Part shown: positions 33,200 through 42,201 of the stretch, in pieces
How the letters are laid out: the number at the start of each line of letters is the position of its first letter
Position numbering within the stretch: the stretch's first letter is position 1
From: Paracoccus aestuariivivens
GTDB lineage: Bacteria; Pseudomonadota; Alphaproteobacteria; Rhodobacterales; Rhodobacteraceae
Direction: 5' to 3'
NCBI RefSeq assembly: GCF_009711225.1
Contig: NZ_WMIE01000001.1
Location: 434,001 to 498,000 of the forward strand
DNA length: 64,000 nucleotides
Notes under the pieces: model-generated
Told to the model about the DNA's origin: nothing
The model's input: only the letters and a program-made list of their open reading frames with translations
Databases searched by the model: none
Position numbers and translations under genes: made by a program

Positions 33200-36100
33200 T
33201 CACAGCAGGAAGTCGCTCTGCGTGAAGGTCAGCCTGTCGTCAAAATGGATAGAAAAGTCGGTGCGCCCGTCGCCATTCACATCGGCTTGAACAAGGCTTT
33301 GCCCGTTCACGTTCACAAAGCGCAATTCTCCGGCCTCGCCCGAGAATGCCGCGTTCCCGATGAACGAGAAGGCCTGATTGCCTGCCGTCGCGGTATTCGC
33401 ATCGATCTGGGAAAGATCGATCCGGTCCGCGCCCTTGGTGAAGTCCCAAATCGAGTCGCGACCGGCCAGCGATGCCGTCGAGTCGCGCAGCGAGGTGAAG
33501 ACAAAGACGTCTCTGCCCTCACCCCCCCTGAGGATATCGGCACCCGCGCCGCCGATCAGCCGGTCATTGCCGACACCGCCGAACAACCTGTCATCGCCCG
33601 CGCCGCCATTCAGGACATCGTTCCCCGCGTAGCCCATCAGGACGTTCGCGCCGGAATTGCCGGTCAGGGCGTTCGCCACAGCATTCCCGGTGGCATTGAC
33701 TGCGGCCGTGCCGGTCAGGATCAGGTTCTCGACATTCGCACCAAGGGTATGGCTGATGGTCGAGCGGACGGTATCCACACCCTGGCCGGAAAGCTCGATA
33801 ACCCGGTCGCTTGCATGATCGACGTAATAGGTGTCGTTGCCGACACCGCCGCTCATCTGGTCAATGCCCGTGCCACCGTTCAGCGAGTCGTTCCCAGCAC
33901 CGCCGATCAGCGTGTCGTTGCCCGCAGCGCCATTCAGCGCGTTCGCACCCGCCGTGCCGGTGATCCGGTTCGCGCTGGCATTACCGTTGCCATTCAACGC
34001 GCCGCCCTGCAGCTCCAGGTTCTCGACATTCGCGGAAAGCGCATGACTGACGGTTGCGCGGACGGTGTCGGCACCTGCATTCGCGGCCTCGATGATCCGG
34101 TCGCCCAGATTATCCACAAAATACAGATCGTTGCCGATGCCGCCCTGCATCGCGTCCGCCCCAAGGCCGCCATTCAGACTGTCGTTTCCGGCCCCGCCGA
34201 TCAGCGTGTCATTGCCCGCCGCACCGTTCAGTACGTTCGCACCCGCATTGCCGGTGATACGGTTGGCCAAAACGTTGCCGGTGCCGGACAGCGCAGCCGT
34301 ACCATACAATTCAAGGTTCTCGACATTCGCCGCAAGCACGTGGGTGACGGTCGAGCGCACCGTGTCGGTGCCCTGACCGGCAAGCTCGGTCACGCGATCA
34401 CTTGCGTCGTAGATGGCATAGACATCATTGCCCGCACCGCCCTGCATCACGTCGGTCCCGATTCCGCCGTTCAGCGTGTCGTTACCAGCGCCACCGATCA
34501 GCGTATCATTGCCAGCCGCGCCGATCAGCGTGTTCGCGCCCACGTTGCCGGTGATCCGGTTGGCCAGCACGTTGCCGGTACCACCAATTGCCGCCGAGCC
34601 CAGCAGTTCAAGGTTCTCGACATTGCCCGCCAGCGTGTAAGTGACGGTCGAGCGCACTGTGTCGGTGCCCTGACCGGCTAGCTCAACAACCAGATCCCCC
34701 GTATGATCGACGATATAGATGTCATTGCCGATCCCACCGCGCAGAGTGTCGGCACCTGCGCCGCCATTCAGCGTATCGCCCTCGGGTGTGCCATTCAGAA
34801 GGTCGGCAGCGGCGGTTCCGGTGATTACCCTACCCAGCACGTCGGTAACGCCAACGGTGAAGTTCTGCGTCACGACGCCTCCGCGCCCGTCCGAGACTTG
34901 AACCGAAATCTGGTGCGACCTTGCCGTTTCATAGTCCAGCGCGCCATTCACCACCAGACGGGTCTGCCCGTTCTGCGTGACCAGCGCAAAACGGCCACCG
35001 GCATTGTTCGTCAGGCTGTAGGTCAGCGCATCGCCATCGACATCGGTCGCCGACAGAATGCCGACAACGGTACCATTAGCCGAATTCTCGGCGATCCCGG
35101 TTGCGGACAGGCTGACGGTCGCGGGAGCGGTATTCGCAACCGGATCATCGACGGAAATCGTGATTTGCTTGTCGAATTCATTGCCCGCGCCATCGGTGAC
35201 GCGAATGGTCAGCACATAGTTGTCATGCGAGAGCGGTGCCGTTCCGGTGACACGGATTTCGCTACCGACGATGCGGAAACGACCATCTGCGTCGTCGATC
35301 AGCGCGAAGCTATGCGTGTCGGAAACCTCACGATCGGTAGCGGTCAGGCTGCCGACGACCGTGCCAGCAACCGCGCTGCCGATAACATCGGCGTTGGACA
35401 GCGCCACATCGGTCGGCGTGTAATTGGCGCGGTGGTTGATGAAATCATATGTCAGGTTATCGAAGCGGAGCAGTTCGATATTGGTCAGCGTATCGGTGCC
35501 GGTGCCATCCGCGCGACTGTCGGTGATGACCAGAGGTGCGCCACCCATACCACCGGTAAAGGAGTAGTTGCCGGAGGGACCGCCGAACACGCCGTCGAAG
35601 ACCGCGACATCCGTGCCTTCTCCGCCATTCAGCAGGTCGTTGCCGCCTGCACCCTCGATCGTGTCGTTGAAGCGGCTGCCAACATAGATGTCATTCCCGG
35701 CCGAGCCGATGAAATGCTGGCGGTATTCGTCCAGCGCGTCGGCATAGGCATCCAGCCGCGCCTGCGAACCCGCCGAGCCGTACATATGGGCGATGACGAA
35801 GTTGTGGACCGCGCCATTCGCTTCGATCAGGGCTTCCTCGGCAGGGGTCGCCGGGCGCCCGTTTGCAAATTCCAGCCCGCTGATACGCAGTTCCGTATCG
35901 CCACCAACGAACGCGCCGCTTGCGTCATAGCTGCCGGTGCCGCGCGTACCATATTCGATTGTGCCGATTTCACCAGCAACCGTGTGGGTGCCGAAATAAT
36001 ATTCCAGCGCCCCGCGCGCCAGGATGTAGGACGACGAAGCATCGCTGCCATAGGCCAGCATTGCCTCGGTTCCGCTGAAATTCGTGCCATTGTCAAAGAC

Positions 36101-37411
36101 CGGCATGCCGCCGCCCGATACGCCTTGCAGGAAACCACCGCGAATGAACGCCTCTAGATCCATGCCCGCGCTTGCGCCCGATGCGTCGATGGTGATGACC
36201 GGCGGTTCGGTCACGTTGACGGTCAATGCCTGTTGGTAGGTATTGCCCGCGCTATCAGTGACCCGGACCTCGATGTCGTAGGTGCCATCGGTCAGAGGCG
36301 CGGCAACTCGCACTTCGCCGTTCTCGATCACGAAGCGGTCATCAGCGCTGTTCACCAATTCATAGGTGTAGCTGTCGCTGGTTTCGCGATCCGTCACCGA
36401 AATCGCGCCAACCGTCGCGCCGACAGCCGCAGTCTCGGCAATGCTGGCATTGCTCAGCGCCAATCCGGTGGGGGTGAAGTTGGCGCGATGGTTCACGAGA
36501 TCGTAGGTCAGGTTGTCGAATTGCAGGATCTCGACATTCGTCAGCGTATCCGTGCCCGTTCCCCCGCTTGGGTCGGTGATGACCAATGGCGCCCCGCCCA
36601 CGCCTCCGGTGAAGGTATAACCTCCCGGACCGCCGAAATTGCCCTCCAGCACAAGCGTATCGGTGCCGGTGCCGCCGTCGATCGTGTCATTGCCTGCGCC
36701 CGACTGGATCAGATCATCGCCCGCGCCGCCATTGATGATGTCCGCTCCCGCGCCACCGTCCAGCGTATCGTTTCCAGCACCCCCGTCGATCGTGTCGTTC
36801 TGAGCGGTGCCGGTGAAGCTGTCAGCATGGGTCGAACCGATGAAGTTCTGGGCATAACCTGAAAGGAGATCATAAACAGCATCCGCGTCACCCGTAGACG
36901 CTGCGCCATGCATATCCATGACCGGATTGGAAACCGTTTCCGACGATGCCCCCGTTCCGGGCGCGACATCGATGTCCAGTCCGTTAATGACCAACTGCGT
37001 GTCAAGACCGGCGATGCGACCTGCCGCACCCGTGCCTGCGGTCGCCGTGGTCTGCCCCTCGACCCAGTTGCCAAAGGTCAGGCCGTCAAGCTGACCTGAC
37101 AGCGCATGCGGATAGCTGGTGCCATAGCGGATCCAGTCATAGGCGAGACTGCTGCCCTCGAGGACGAAAACCCCCTGCGACCCAGGGAAGGTGTAGGCTA
37201 CCTGAGAGCCGCTGACGGCCTGAGGCTGGCCGAAAAACGGCGTGGTTTCACCGCCGTAAAAGCTGAATGAGCCCGTGCCCGAGACATAATCGCCAATAAA
37301 CGTTGCCCAATCGATGCCCGCAGTTGCGGTCGAGGCGTCAATCGTAATGCCGCTCCCGGGTGCTGCGGCTGCCGCCGCTGCAATCGGAGCGAGGTTCGGT
37401 TCGGTGCTCAC
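33200..37411 (-). CDS. Giant RTX protein with two HasA-like hemophore domains and cadherin-like domains
   Basis: A 1403-residue protein, first gene of the heme cluster. A GTG start at 37411 follows AGGGAGA. Domains: HasA-like 1 (about 21-193; Y91, H102, ALSGQLDGLTFG as in Serratia HasA); RTX (195-255); cadherin-like (314-402); HasA-like 2 (402-570; Y471, H476); short RTX (575-600); two cadherin-like (664-755 and 760-860); long RTX array (865-1300); C-terminal serralysin-type domain ending QSDFLL. There is no Sec signal, so type I secretion is expected. The cadherin and RTX parts would fold on meeting extracellular calcium. It probably captures heme or hemoproteins and passes heme to the receptor encoded next. 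Neither hemophore domain has a His in the N-terminal loop. Confidence 0.82.
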   Translation of the reverse strand: MSTEPNLAPIAAAAAAAPGSGITIDASTATAGIDWATFIGDYVSGTGSFSFYGGETTPFFGQPQAVSGSQVAYTFPGSQGVFVLEGSSLAYDWIRYGTSYPHALSGQLDGLTFGNWVEGQTTATAGTGAAGRIAGLDTQLVINGLDIDVAPGTGASSETVSNPVMDMHGAASTGDADAVYDLLSGYAQNFIGSTHADSFTGTAQNDTIDGGAGNDTLDGGAGADIINGGAGDDLIQSGAGNDTIDGGTGTDTLVLEGNFGGPGGYTFTGGVGGAPLVITDPSGGTGTDTLTNVEILQFDNLTYDLVNHRANFTPTGLALSNASIAETAAVGATVGAISVTDRETSDSYTYELVNSADDRFVIENGEVRVAAPLTDGTYDIEVRVTDSAGNTYQQALTVNVTEPPVITIDASGASAGMDLEAFIRGGFLQGVSGGGMPVFDNGTNFSGTEAMLAYGSDASSSYILARGALEYYFGTHTVAGEIGTIEYGTRGTGSYDASGAFVGGDTELRISGLEFANGRPATPAEEALIEANGAVHNFVIAHMYGSAGSQARLDAYADALDEYRQHFIGSAGNDIYVGSRFNDTIEGAGGNDLLNGGEGTDVAVFDGVFGGPSGNYSFTGGMGGAPLVITDSRADGTGTDTLTNIELLRFDNLTYDFINHRANYTPTDVALSNADVIGSAVAGTVVGSLTATDREVSDTHSFALIDDADGRFRIVGSEIRVTGTAPLSHDNYVLTIRVTDGAGNEFDKQITISVDDPVANTAPATVSLSATGIAENSANGTVVGILSATDVDGDALTYSLTNNAGGRFALVTQNGQTRLVVNGALDYETARSHQISVQVSDGRGGVVTQNFTVGVTDVLGRVITGTAAADLLNGTPEGDTLNGGAGADTLRGGIGNDIYIVDHTGDLVVELAGQGTDTVRSTVTYTLAGNVENLELLGSAAIGGTGNVLANRITGNVGANTLIGAAGNDTLIGGAGNDTLNGGIGTDVMQGGAGNDVYAIYDASDRVTELAGQGTDTVRSTVTHVLAANVENLELYGTAALSGTGNVLANRITGNAGANVLNGAAGNDTLIGGAGNDSLNGGLGADAMQGGIGNDLYFVDNLGDRIIEAANAGADTVRATVSHALSANVENLELQGGALNGNGNASANRITGTAGANALNGAAGNDTLIGGAGNDSLNGGTGIDQMSGGVGNDTYYVDHASDRVIELSGQGVDTVRSTISHTLGANVENLILTGTAAVNATGNAVANALTGNSGANVLMGYAGNDVLNGGAGDDRLFGGVGNDRLIGGAGADILRGGEGRDVFVFTSLRDSTASLAGRDSIWDFTKGADRIDLSQIDANTATAGNQAFSFIGNAAFSGEAGELRFVNVNGQSLVQADVNGDGRTDFSIHFDDRLTFTQSDFLL
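33544..34729 (-). repeat. Four tandem RTX modules of about 99 codons
   Basis: Residues 895, 995, 1094 and 1192 of the giant protein start successive copies of GND-Y-VDH/YDASDRV-E-AGQGTDTVRST, then NVENLEL, ANRITGN-GAN and GGAGNDTLNGG. The copies are alike enough to suggest recent duplication. Confidence 0.85.
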
Positions 37412-37631
37412 GTCGAGAATCTCCCTACGCCCCTCGGGGCCGGATTTGGATCAGTGTTGTTCAGGAATTCGAATGGTGCAGCGCGCAAGCGGTCATGCCG
37501 TGGCAACGAGGGGCGGCATCACTGTGCCCCACCCGGCTGTCAATCATGTCTTGAAGCGATCCATGCTTCATAGGCCCCTATCACACGAAGCGGATGGCCT
37601 TACGGCCGTCATTTTGCGCTGGGTGAGCTGA

Positions 37632-37664
37632 CCCTGATCCAAAGCCGATTGGCTGCGATCAGGG
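37632..37664 (-). other. Strong hairpin in the possible heme-cluster leader
   Basis: CCCTGATC (37632-37639) pairs with GATCAGGG (37657-37664), and AGCC/GGCT form an inner stem around GATT. No T-tract follows on either strand, so it is not a classic terminator. Confidence 0.45.
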
Positions 37665-37700
37665 GCCGAAGCCTGCCTATGACGTAGGGAATGCCAATGT

Positions 37701-37724
37701 TAATAAATTCAGTCAAGTATGACT
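37701..37724 (-). promoter_or_regulatory. Possible promoter/operator of the heme cluster
   Basis: A palindrome AGTCA-AGTA-TGACT (37711-37724) lies next to a TATTAA box on the minus strand (37701-37706). The TGACTTTT stretch here also occurs in the fec-like promoter at 23808. A shared iron regulator is possible but unproven; the 5' leader would be about 290 bases. Confidence 0.25.
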
Positions 37725-38639
37725 TTTGCCGACTAGAGGCTTTGGATCGTGATTTACGTTAGTTGGACGCCCAGAGGCGTGATTCAGAGGAATCTCTGAC
37801 CCGACTTTGTTTATCCCGGCTTCATCCGATGCTTCAATAATCGAAAAAACCGAAACGACGGCATCCGGTAAGGGCCGGAAACTGCCGGTGCTGGACGATC
37901 TGGTTCTGACGTACCTTGTTTGCCGTCTCGACCGCAATCGCTGCGGGTCCGACAATATTTTATTATGTGATGCATTGGCGACCCTGAATAGCAAAGCCGA
38001 TCCGCATTAAAATTTCCGGCCCGAAATGCGGTGAATATTTGCGCCCAGAATTCCCCTCCGAACCCGAGGGAAATCCCTCACAATCAGGATCCGTCAGTCA
38101 TGATGAATGGTCGCTACGGATAATACTAATTTCTTGCCATGCGGCAGGACTCCAAATCGGAATGGGAACAAGCGGCGGGTCAACGCCCCGAGTAAAACAA
38201 AACAAGCCCTTGATCCCGCAAACGCCCGCGAAACGGGAACTGGGAGATGTCTAGTTCTGGGTTGGTCTGAGCGTGTCGATGATCTGCTTTCTGGGGGCCA
38301 TCGGCATCGTGGCGTCGACGTAACCAACGGTACTCGACTTGGGACATACTATCACAGGTTCAGATGCAAGACCCGATGGCCCGGCGGCTTGCCGAGCCGT
38401 TCCGTAACAGGATTCCTCTTTCTTTCCCTCCGGCCTTTCTCGAACCTTATCGAATTCAGCCTATTTACATGACCGAGCCTGACCGCGAGCGTCCCGATCA
38501 TGGGGCACTCGAAAGCCCGTTGCCGGCAGGACGTAGCTGCGCCATGCCTTTACGGTCGCTTTAACGAACGCTGCCGCAGCCTGGTGATAAACTGAGCGAC
38601 CGGTATGGGCCGGCGAGCTTAAGGCGGTAGAAAGGCGGA

Positions 38640-39160
38640 GGGACCGCGCGGCTTGTCCGCTTCAGCAACTCCGTGAGTTCGTACCCGAATGCGGAGCAGG
38701 TCTCATACATAGCTGCACAGGTTGCCTCGGCTTGAGCGTGGCACTGCTTGCGCTCCGTGTCCTGTGTGAATTTCTCATCCCGGTAAGGTACCCGAAAGAC
38801 GCGACGATTATAGCGGGCTGCCTTGGCCGTTGCGACCACATGGGGCGGCACGGGTGGGCCGCAAAGGCTCAGGCAGCCCACGATGACTGGAATGCCGCGG
38901 TCGAAGATTACGGGACCTGATAGCGCCTGTGCGGCGCTGTAGGGTTGAAGATCACGCTCGAGCATCCAGTCGGCGTAGGCCATGCGATTGATCCAGGGAA
39001 ATCGTCTCCGCCGCGCGCCATCTCCTCGCTGATGATCGCGCGGCCAGATTCGGGGATTGCGTGAAAGCCGCAGCGGGCGAGTTCGGTGATCAGCCTGGTC
39101 GTGCCCCACCGGGGCCGCTCGTCATGCCGAGGAAATGGTCGCTCATGGGCCCTACTCGGT
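38640..39160 (-). pseudogene. Decayed AAA_28-type ATPase
   Basis: Two minus-strand frames together give an AAA_28-like protein: TRLITELARCGFHAIPESGRAIISEE in one, then after a shift near 39000 FPWINRMAYADWMLERDL, GPVIFDRGIP, PPHVVATAKAARYNRRVF and FTQDTERKQ in the other. The N-terminal P-loop (normally GGxGSGKT) is unreadable, and a frameshift separates the halves. It is a broken gene of unknown role next to tRNA-Pro. Confidence 0.65.
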
Positions 39161-39279
39161 TTTGACAGGTGGGAGAGCTGCGAAGCGATCAACGCGCCGA
39201 AAAGCGCGGATCAAAACAGAATAAATTTTTGTAGGGGAAAACAGCACCTGTCTGCGCGGCAGAGGCAAATCCTCTGACG

Positions 39280-39301
39280 AGAAAGGCAGAACTATCTGCC
39301 T
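39280..39301 (-). terminator. Hairpin after tRNA-Pro, probable terminator
   Basis: AGGCAGA and TCTGCCT (39284-39290 and 39295-39301) form a 7-bp stem, followed on the minus strand by TTTCTC. A second small hairpin (39260-39276) lies beyond it. Confidence 0.5.
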
Positions 39302-39317
39302 CTTATCATCGGGAAAA

Positions 39318-39394
39318 TGGTCGGAGCGAGAGGATTCGAACCTCCGACCCCCTGCTCCCGAAGCAGGTGCGCTACCAGGCTGCGCTACGCTCCG
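39318..39394 (-). tRNA. tRNA-Pro (anticodon CGG)
   Basis: A 77-base gene with encoded CCA (39318-39320). Acceptor arms CGGAGCG/CGCTCCG, T-loop GTTCGAATC, and anticodon loop TTCGGGA within CTGC-loop-GCAG read proline for CCG codons. Its 3' end points into the accessory island, the usual arrangement for tRNA-targeted integration. Confidence 0.96.
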
Positions 39395-39464
39395 ACCGTG
39401 AGGCGGCAGGTATCCCGTCGCTGTAGGGAATGCAAGGGGGGACGTGCGTTTTTTCGTTTCTTGG

Positions 39465-40412
39465 TCATTCGCGGCGCAGTAAACGGCGCAGAAGATTAGC
39501 GCGAGGGGCCGTCACGGTTTCGCTGCGCAGCCTTGCCTCGGTCACGGGACGCATCAGCGAGGGGCCCGCGCGCTCGCGCATCAGGATGAACAGGCCCGAG
39601 CCGATGATCAAGGACGCGCCCAGCAATGTCATGGAATCGGGATGCTCGTCGAAGAAAAGCCAGCCATAGGTGATGGCCCACAGCATTTGCGAATATTGCA
39701 TCGGTGCGACATTGGCGGCCTCGCCCGCCTGATAGGCCTGAATCAGCAGAAAACCGGCGATCAGCCCAAGCACCGCGATCAGCGCGGTCAGGGCAAGGTC
39801 CCCCCCTGCCATCGGGCGATATGCTAGGCCGAGCGACATGCCGGTCAGGATGAAGTTCCCGATGATCGGCCACAGGATCAGGATCACCGTTCGCTCGGAC
39901 CGACCCAGCCTGCGGATCGACACGGCTGCCATCGCGCTCGAACAAGCCGCCAGCAGTGCGGCCATATGCCCCATGCCCAGATCGACATATCCCGGCCTTA
40001 GCACGACCAACACGCCCAGAAGGCCAATCGCGACAGCTATCCAGCGCTGGGGACCGACGCGCTCGCCTAGGACCGGAACCGAAAGCATGGTGATGAACAG
40101 GGGCGAGGCGAACAGGATCGAATAGACCTGCGCAAGCGGAAGCACCGAGAAGGCGTAAAACCCGCATATCCCCGAATTGATGATGCAGAGCGAGCGCAGG
40201 CCGACCCAGAACGGCGAGCGCGGCCGCAACGTGCCATGCGTGGGATCGCGCAAAAGCAGGATGGCGATGGGTGGAAAGGAAAACAGGGCCGAGAAGAACA
40301 GGATCTGCAGCGCAGGATAGCCCTCGCCCAGCAGCTTGATGATCACGTCATGGGTCGAATAGATCCCCATGGACAGCAGCGCCAGAAGCGCGCCTTTCAA
40401 ATTCCCCGGCAT
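39465..40412 (-). CDS. EamA/DMT-superfamily transporter
   Basis: A 315-residue inner-membrane protein with about ten helices in two EamA repeats, for example LPLAQVYSILFASPLFITMLS and GEAANVAPMQYSQMLWAITYGWLFFDEHPD. The superfamily includes metabolite exporters, but no substrate is implied here. It lies between tRNA-Pro and leuB on the same strand as both. The leuB terminator precedes it, so it needs its own promoter. Confidence 0.88.
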   Translation of the reverse strand: MPGNLKGALLALLSMGIYSTHDVIIKLLGEGYPALQILFFSALFSFPPIAILLLRDPTHGTLRPRSPFWVGLRSLCIINSGICGFYAFSVLPLAQVYSILFASPLFITMLSVPVLGERVGPQRWIAVAIGLLGVLVVLRPGYVDLGMGHMAALLAACSSAMAAVSIRRLGRSERTVILILWPIIGNFILTGMSLGLAYRPMAGGDLALTALIAVLGLIAGFLLIQAYQAGEAANVAPMQYSQMLWAITYGWLFFDEHPDSMTLLGASLIIGSGLFILMRERAGPSLMRPVTEARLRSETVTAPRANLLRRLLRRE

Positions 40413-40435
40413 GCCCCCTCCGCAAGCCCCAGAAA

Positions 40436-40465
40436 AGACAGCGCCCGCCGGTAAGGGCGGGCGCT
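40436..40465 (-). terminator. Rho-independent terminator of leuB
   Basis: A 10-bp stem AGCGCCCGCC/GGCGGGCGCT (40440-40449 with 40456-40465), followed on the minus strand by GTCTTTTC, lies just after the leuB stop. Confidence 0.8.
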
Positions 40466-40472
40466 TGGTGGC

Positions 40473-41594
40473 TTAGAGCGCGGACAGGGCTTCGACGATC
40501 TTGTCGCCCATCTGCGAGGTGGTGACCGGCGTGCCGCCCTCGGGGCCCATCAGATCGCCGGTGCGGACGCCGTCGGCCAGAACCTTCTCGACCGCGGCCT
40601 CCAGCAGGTCGGCCTCGGCACCCAGATCGTAGCTGTAGCGCAGCGCCATTGCGAAGCTGAGGATACAGGCGATCGGGTTCGCCTTGCCCTGCCCTGCGAT
40701 ATCCGGGGCGGAACCGTGGACCGGCTCATACATGGCTTTCGGACGGCCATTCGCCATCGGCGCGCCAAGGCTGGCCGAGGGCAGCATGCCGAGGCTGCCG
40801 GTCAGCATCGCGGCGGCGTCCGACAGGATGTCGCCGAACAGGTTGTCGGTCACGATCACGTCGAACTGGTTCGGGCGGCGCACCAACTGCATCGCGCCGT
40901 TATCGGCATACATATGGGACAGCTCGACCTCGGGGTATTCGTTGTCGTGGACCCACTGAACTTCCTCGCGCCACAGGATGCCCGATTCCATGACGTTGGC
41001 TTTTTCCATCGAGCAGACGCGGTTACCGCGTTTCTTGGCCAGCTCGAAGGCCGCGCGCGCGACGCGACGGATCTCGCCCGAAGTGTAGCGCTGGGTGTTG
41101 ATACCGACGCGGCCACCCTCGTTCTGCGGGTTGTTGTCGTCGGAATGGATGCCGCGCGGCTCGCCGAAATAGACGCCCGAGGTCAGTTCCCGCACGATCA
41201 AGATGTCCAGACCCGCGACGATCTCACGCTTCAGCGAAGAAAAATCGGCCAGCGCGTCGAAGCATTGCGCCGGGCGCAGGTTCGCGAACAGGTCCATTTC
41301 CTTGCGCAGACGCAGCAACCCGCGCTCGGGCTTCACCGAGAAATCGAGGTTGTCATAGGCGGGGCCACCGACCGCGCCCAGCAGGACCGCGTCGACTTCT
41401 TGGGCTTTAGCCATGGTCTCATCGGCCAGCGGCACGCCGTGCTTGTCATAGGCGGCGCCGCCGACCAGATCCTCGCTGACGTCGAACTGGATGCCTTTGT
41501 TCGTCTGGAACCAGTCGATGACCTTGCGGACCTCGGTCATGACTTCGGGACCGATGCCGTCACCGGGCAGGATCAGAAGGGAATGGGTGGTCAT
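40473..41594 (-). CDS. leuB: 3-isopropylmalate dehydrogenase
   Basis: A 373-residue cytoplasmic enzyme of leucine synthesis that oxidises and decarboxylates 3-isopropylmalate with NAD. The start [18 protein letters not shown] at 41594 gives the family N-terminus and normal length; the frame extends upstream without support. The substrate-loop, [30 protein letters not shown] and [16 protein letters not shown] motifs are intact. leuC and leuD are not in the window. Confidence 0.97.
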   Translation of the reverse strand: MTTHSLLILPGDGIGPEVMTEVRKVIDWFQTNKGIQFDVSEDLVGGAAYDKHGVPLADETMAKAQEVDAVLLGAVGGPAYDNLDFSVKPERGLLRLRKEMDLFANLRPAQCFDALADFSSLKREIVAGLDILIVRELTSGVYFGEPRGIHSDDNNPQNEGGRVGINTQRYTSGEIRRVARAAFELAKKRGNRVCSMEKANVMESGILWREEVQWVHDNEYPEVELSHMYADNGAMQLVRRPNQFDVIVTDNLFGDILSDAAAMLTGSLGMLPSASLGAPMANGRPKAMYEPVHGSAPDIAGQGKANPIACILSFAMALRYSYDLGAEADLLEAAVEKVLADGVRTGDLMGPEGGTPVTTSQMGDKIVEALSAL

Positions 41595-41738
41595 CGCAGG
41601 GCATCCTCTCGTGCAACTCGACGTTCGGAAATCCGCGTAACGGGGCGGCTCGGCCCCGTCAAGTTCACGGCGAATTGGGTTGCGCCCAAGGAGTGGTTGG
41701 GGCGGGATGGCCAGGCAATCGGAATGAGGGGGCAACCC

Positions 41739-42140
41739 ATGCATGCACTCACGGCTTTGGCCGGGGCGCTGGCCGTCATGGCCGGCACAGCTTTGGCCGA
41801 CGGGGGCGTTACCGTCCAGCTACCTGACGTCTCGGAACTGAGTACCGACGAGGCAAAAGCACTGATCGCCGAACTGGCGAATGTGAATGTCATCACCTCG
41901 AACTGTCCGGGATTCGAGATCAGCAATGGCGAATGGACGCTCATCACCGGAACGGGTGACAAGCTGGCCGCGAAACTGGGGTTGGATGCCACAGCCTATG
42001 ACCGGAACTATTATGGCCCCGCCTTCAAGCTGCTGGACGATCCCGGCGCCTGCGACCGTATCGGCCCGACCGCCAAGCCGTTGATTCAAAGGCTGGTAGA
42101 GATGGGGGGCGGCACGACGCCCCTGACGCAATCGCAGTAA
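41739..42140 (+). CDS. Small secreted protein of unknown function
   Basis: A 133-residue protein with signal peptide ([20 protein letters not shown], then DGG). GAGGGGG is well spaced before the ATG at 41739; a slightly earlier ATG at 41724 is less likely. The mature part is acidic, with two cysteines (SNCPGFE and PGACDRIG) that may form a disulfide, and a repeated-looking [13 protein letters not shown] helix. I recognise no family. It diverges from leuB. Confidence 0.7.
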   Translation: MHALTALAGALAVMAGTALADGGVTVQLPDVSELSTDEAKALIAELANVNVITSNCPGFEISNGEWTLITGTGDKLAAKLGLDATAYDRNYYGPAFKLLDDPGACDRIGPTAKPLIQRLVEMGGGTTPLTQSQ

Positions 42141-42201
42141 CCCTGCGCGTCTTGGCAAGCAGCGCCTTGCCCGCGCACCGCCCAGACTTTAGCCTGCGCG
42201 C

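Larger units (their letters stand above)
37412..38639. other. Long gene-poor region upstream of the heme cluster
   Basis: About 1.2 kb with no supported gene. Parts around 37680-38160 are clearly richer in A and T than the surroundings. Short frames on both strands lack motifs. The region presumably holds the heme-cluster promoter, a hairpin and foreign remnants. Confidence 0.6.

Noticed and set aside
33544..34729. Regular repeats as a CRISPR array
   Set aside because: The repeats are coding RTX modules of about 297 bases in frame, without spacer-repeat structure.
33245..36157. Two plus-strand frames of about 480 codons opposite the giant RTX gene
   Set aside because: They mirror the periodic, GC-biased RTX codons and have no motif of their own.
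39317..39499. 60-codon plus-strand frame starting [16 protein letters not shown]
   Set aside because: This is the well-known false translation across a tRNA gene, here tRNA-Pro.
40716..41738. Long N-terminal extension of the small secreted protein frame, antisense to leuB
   Set aside because: The signal peptide and ribosome site at 41739 fix the real start.
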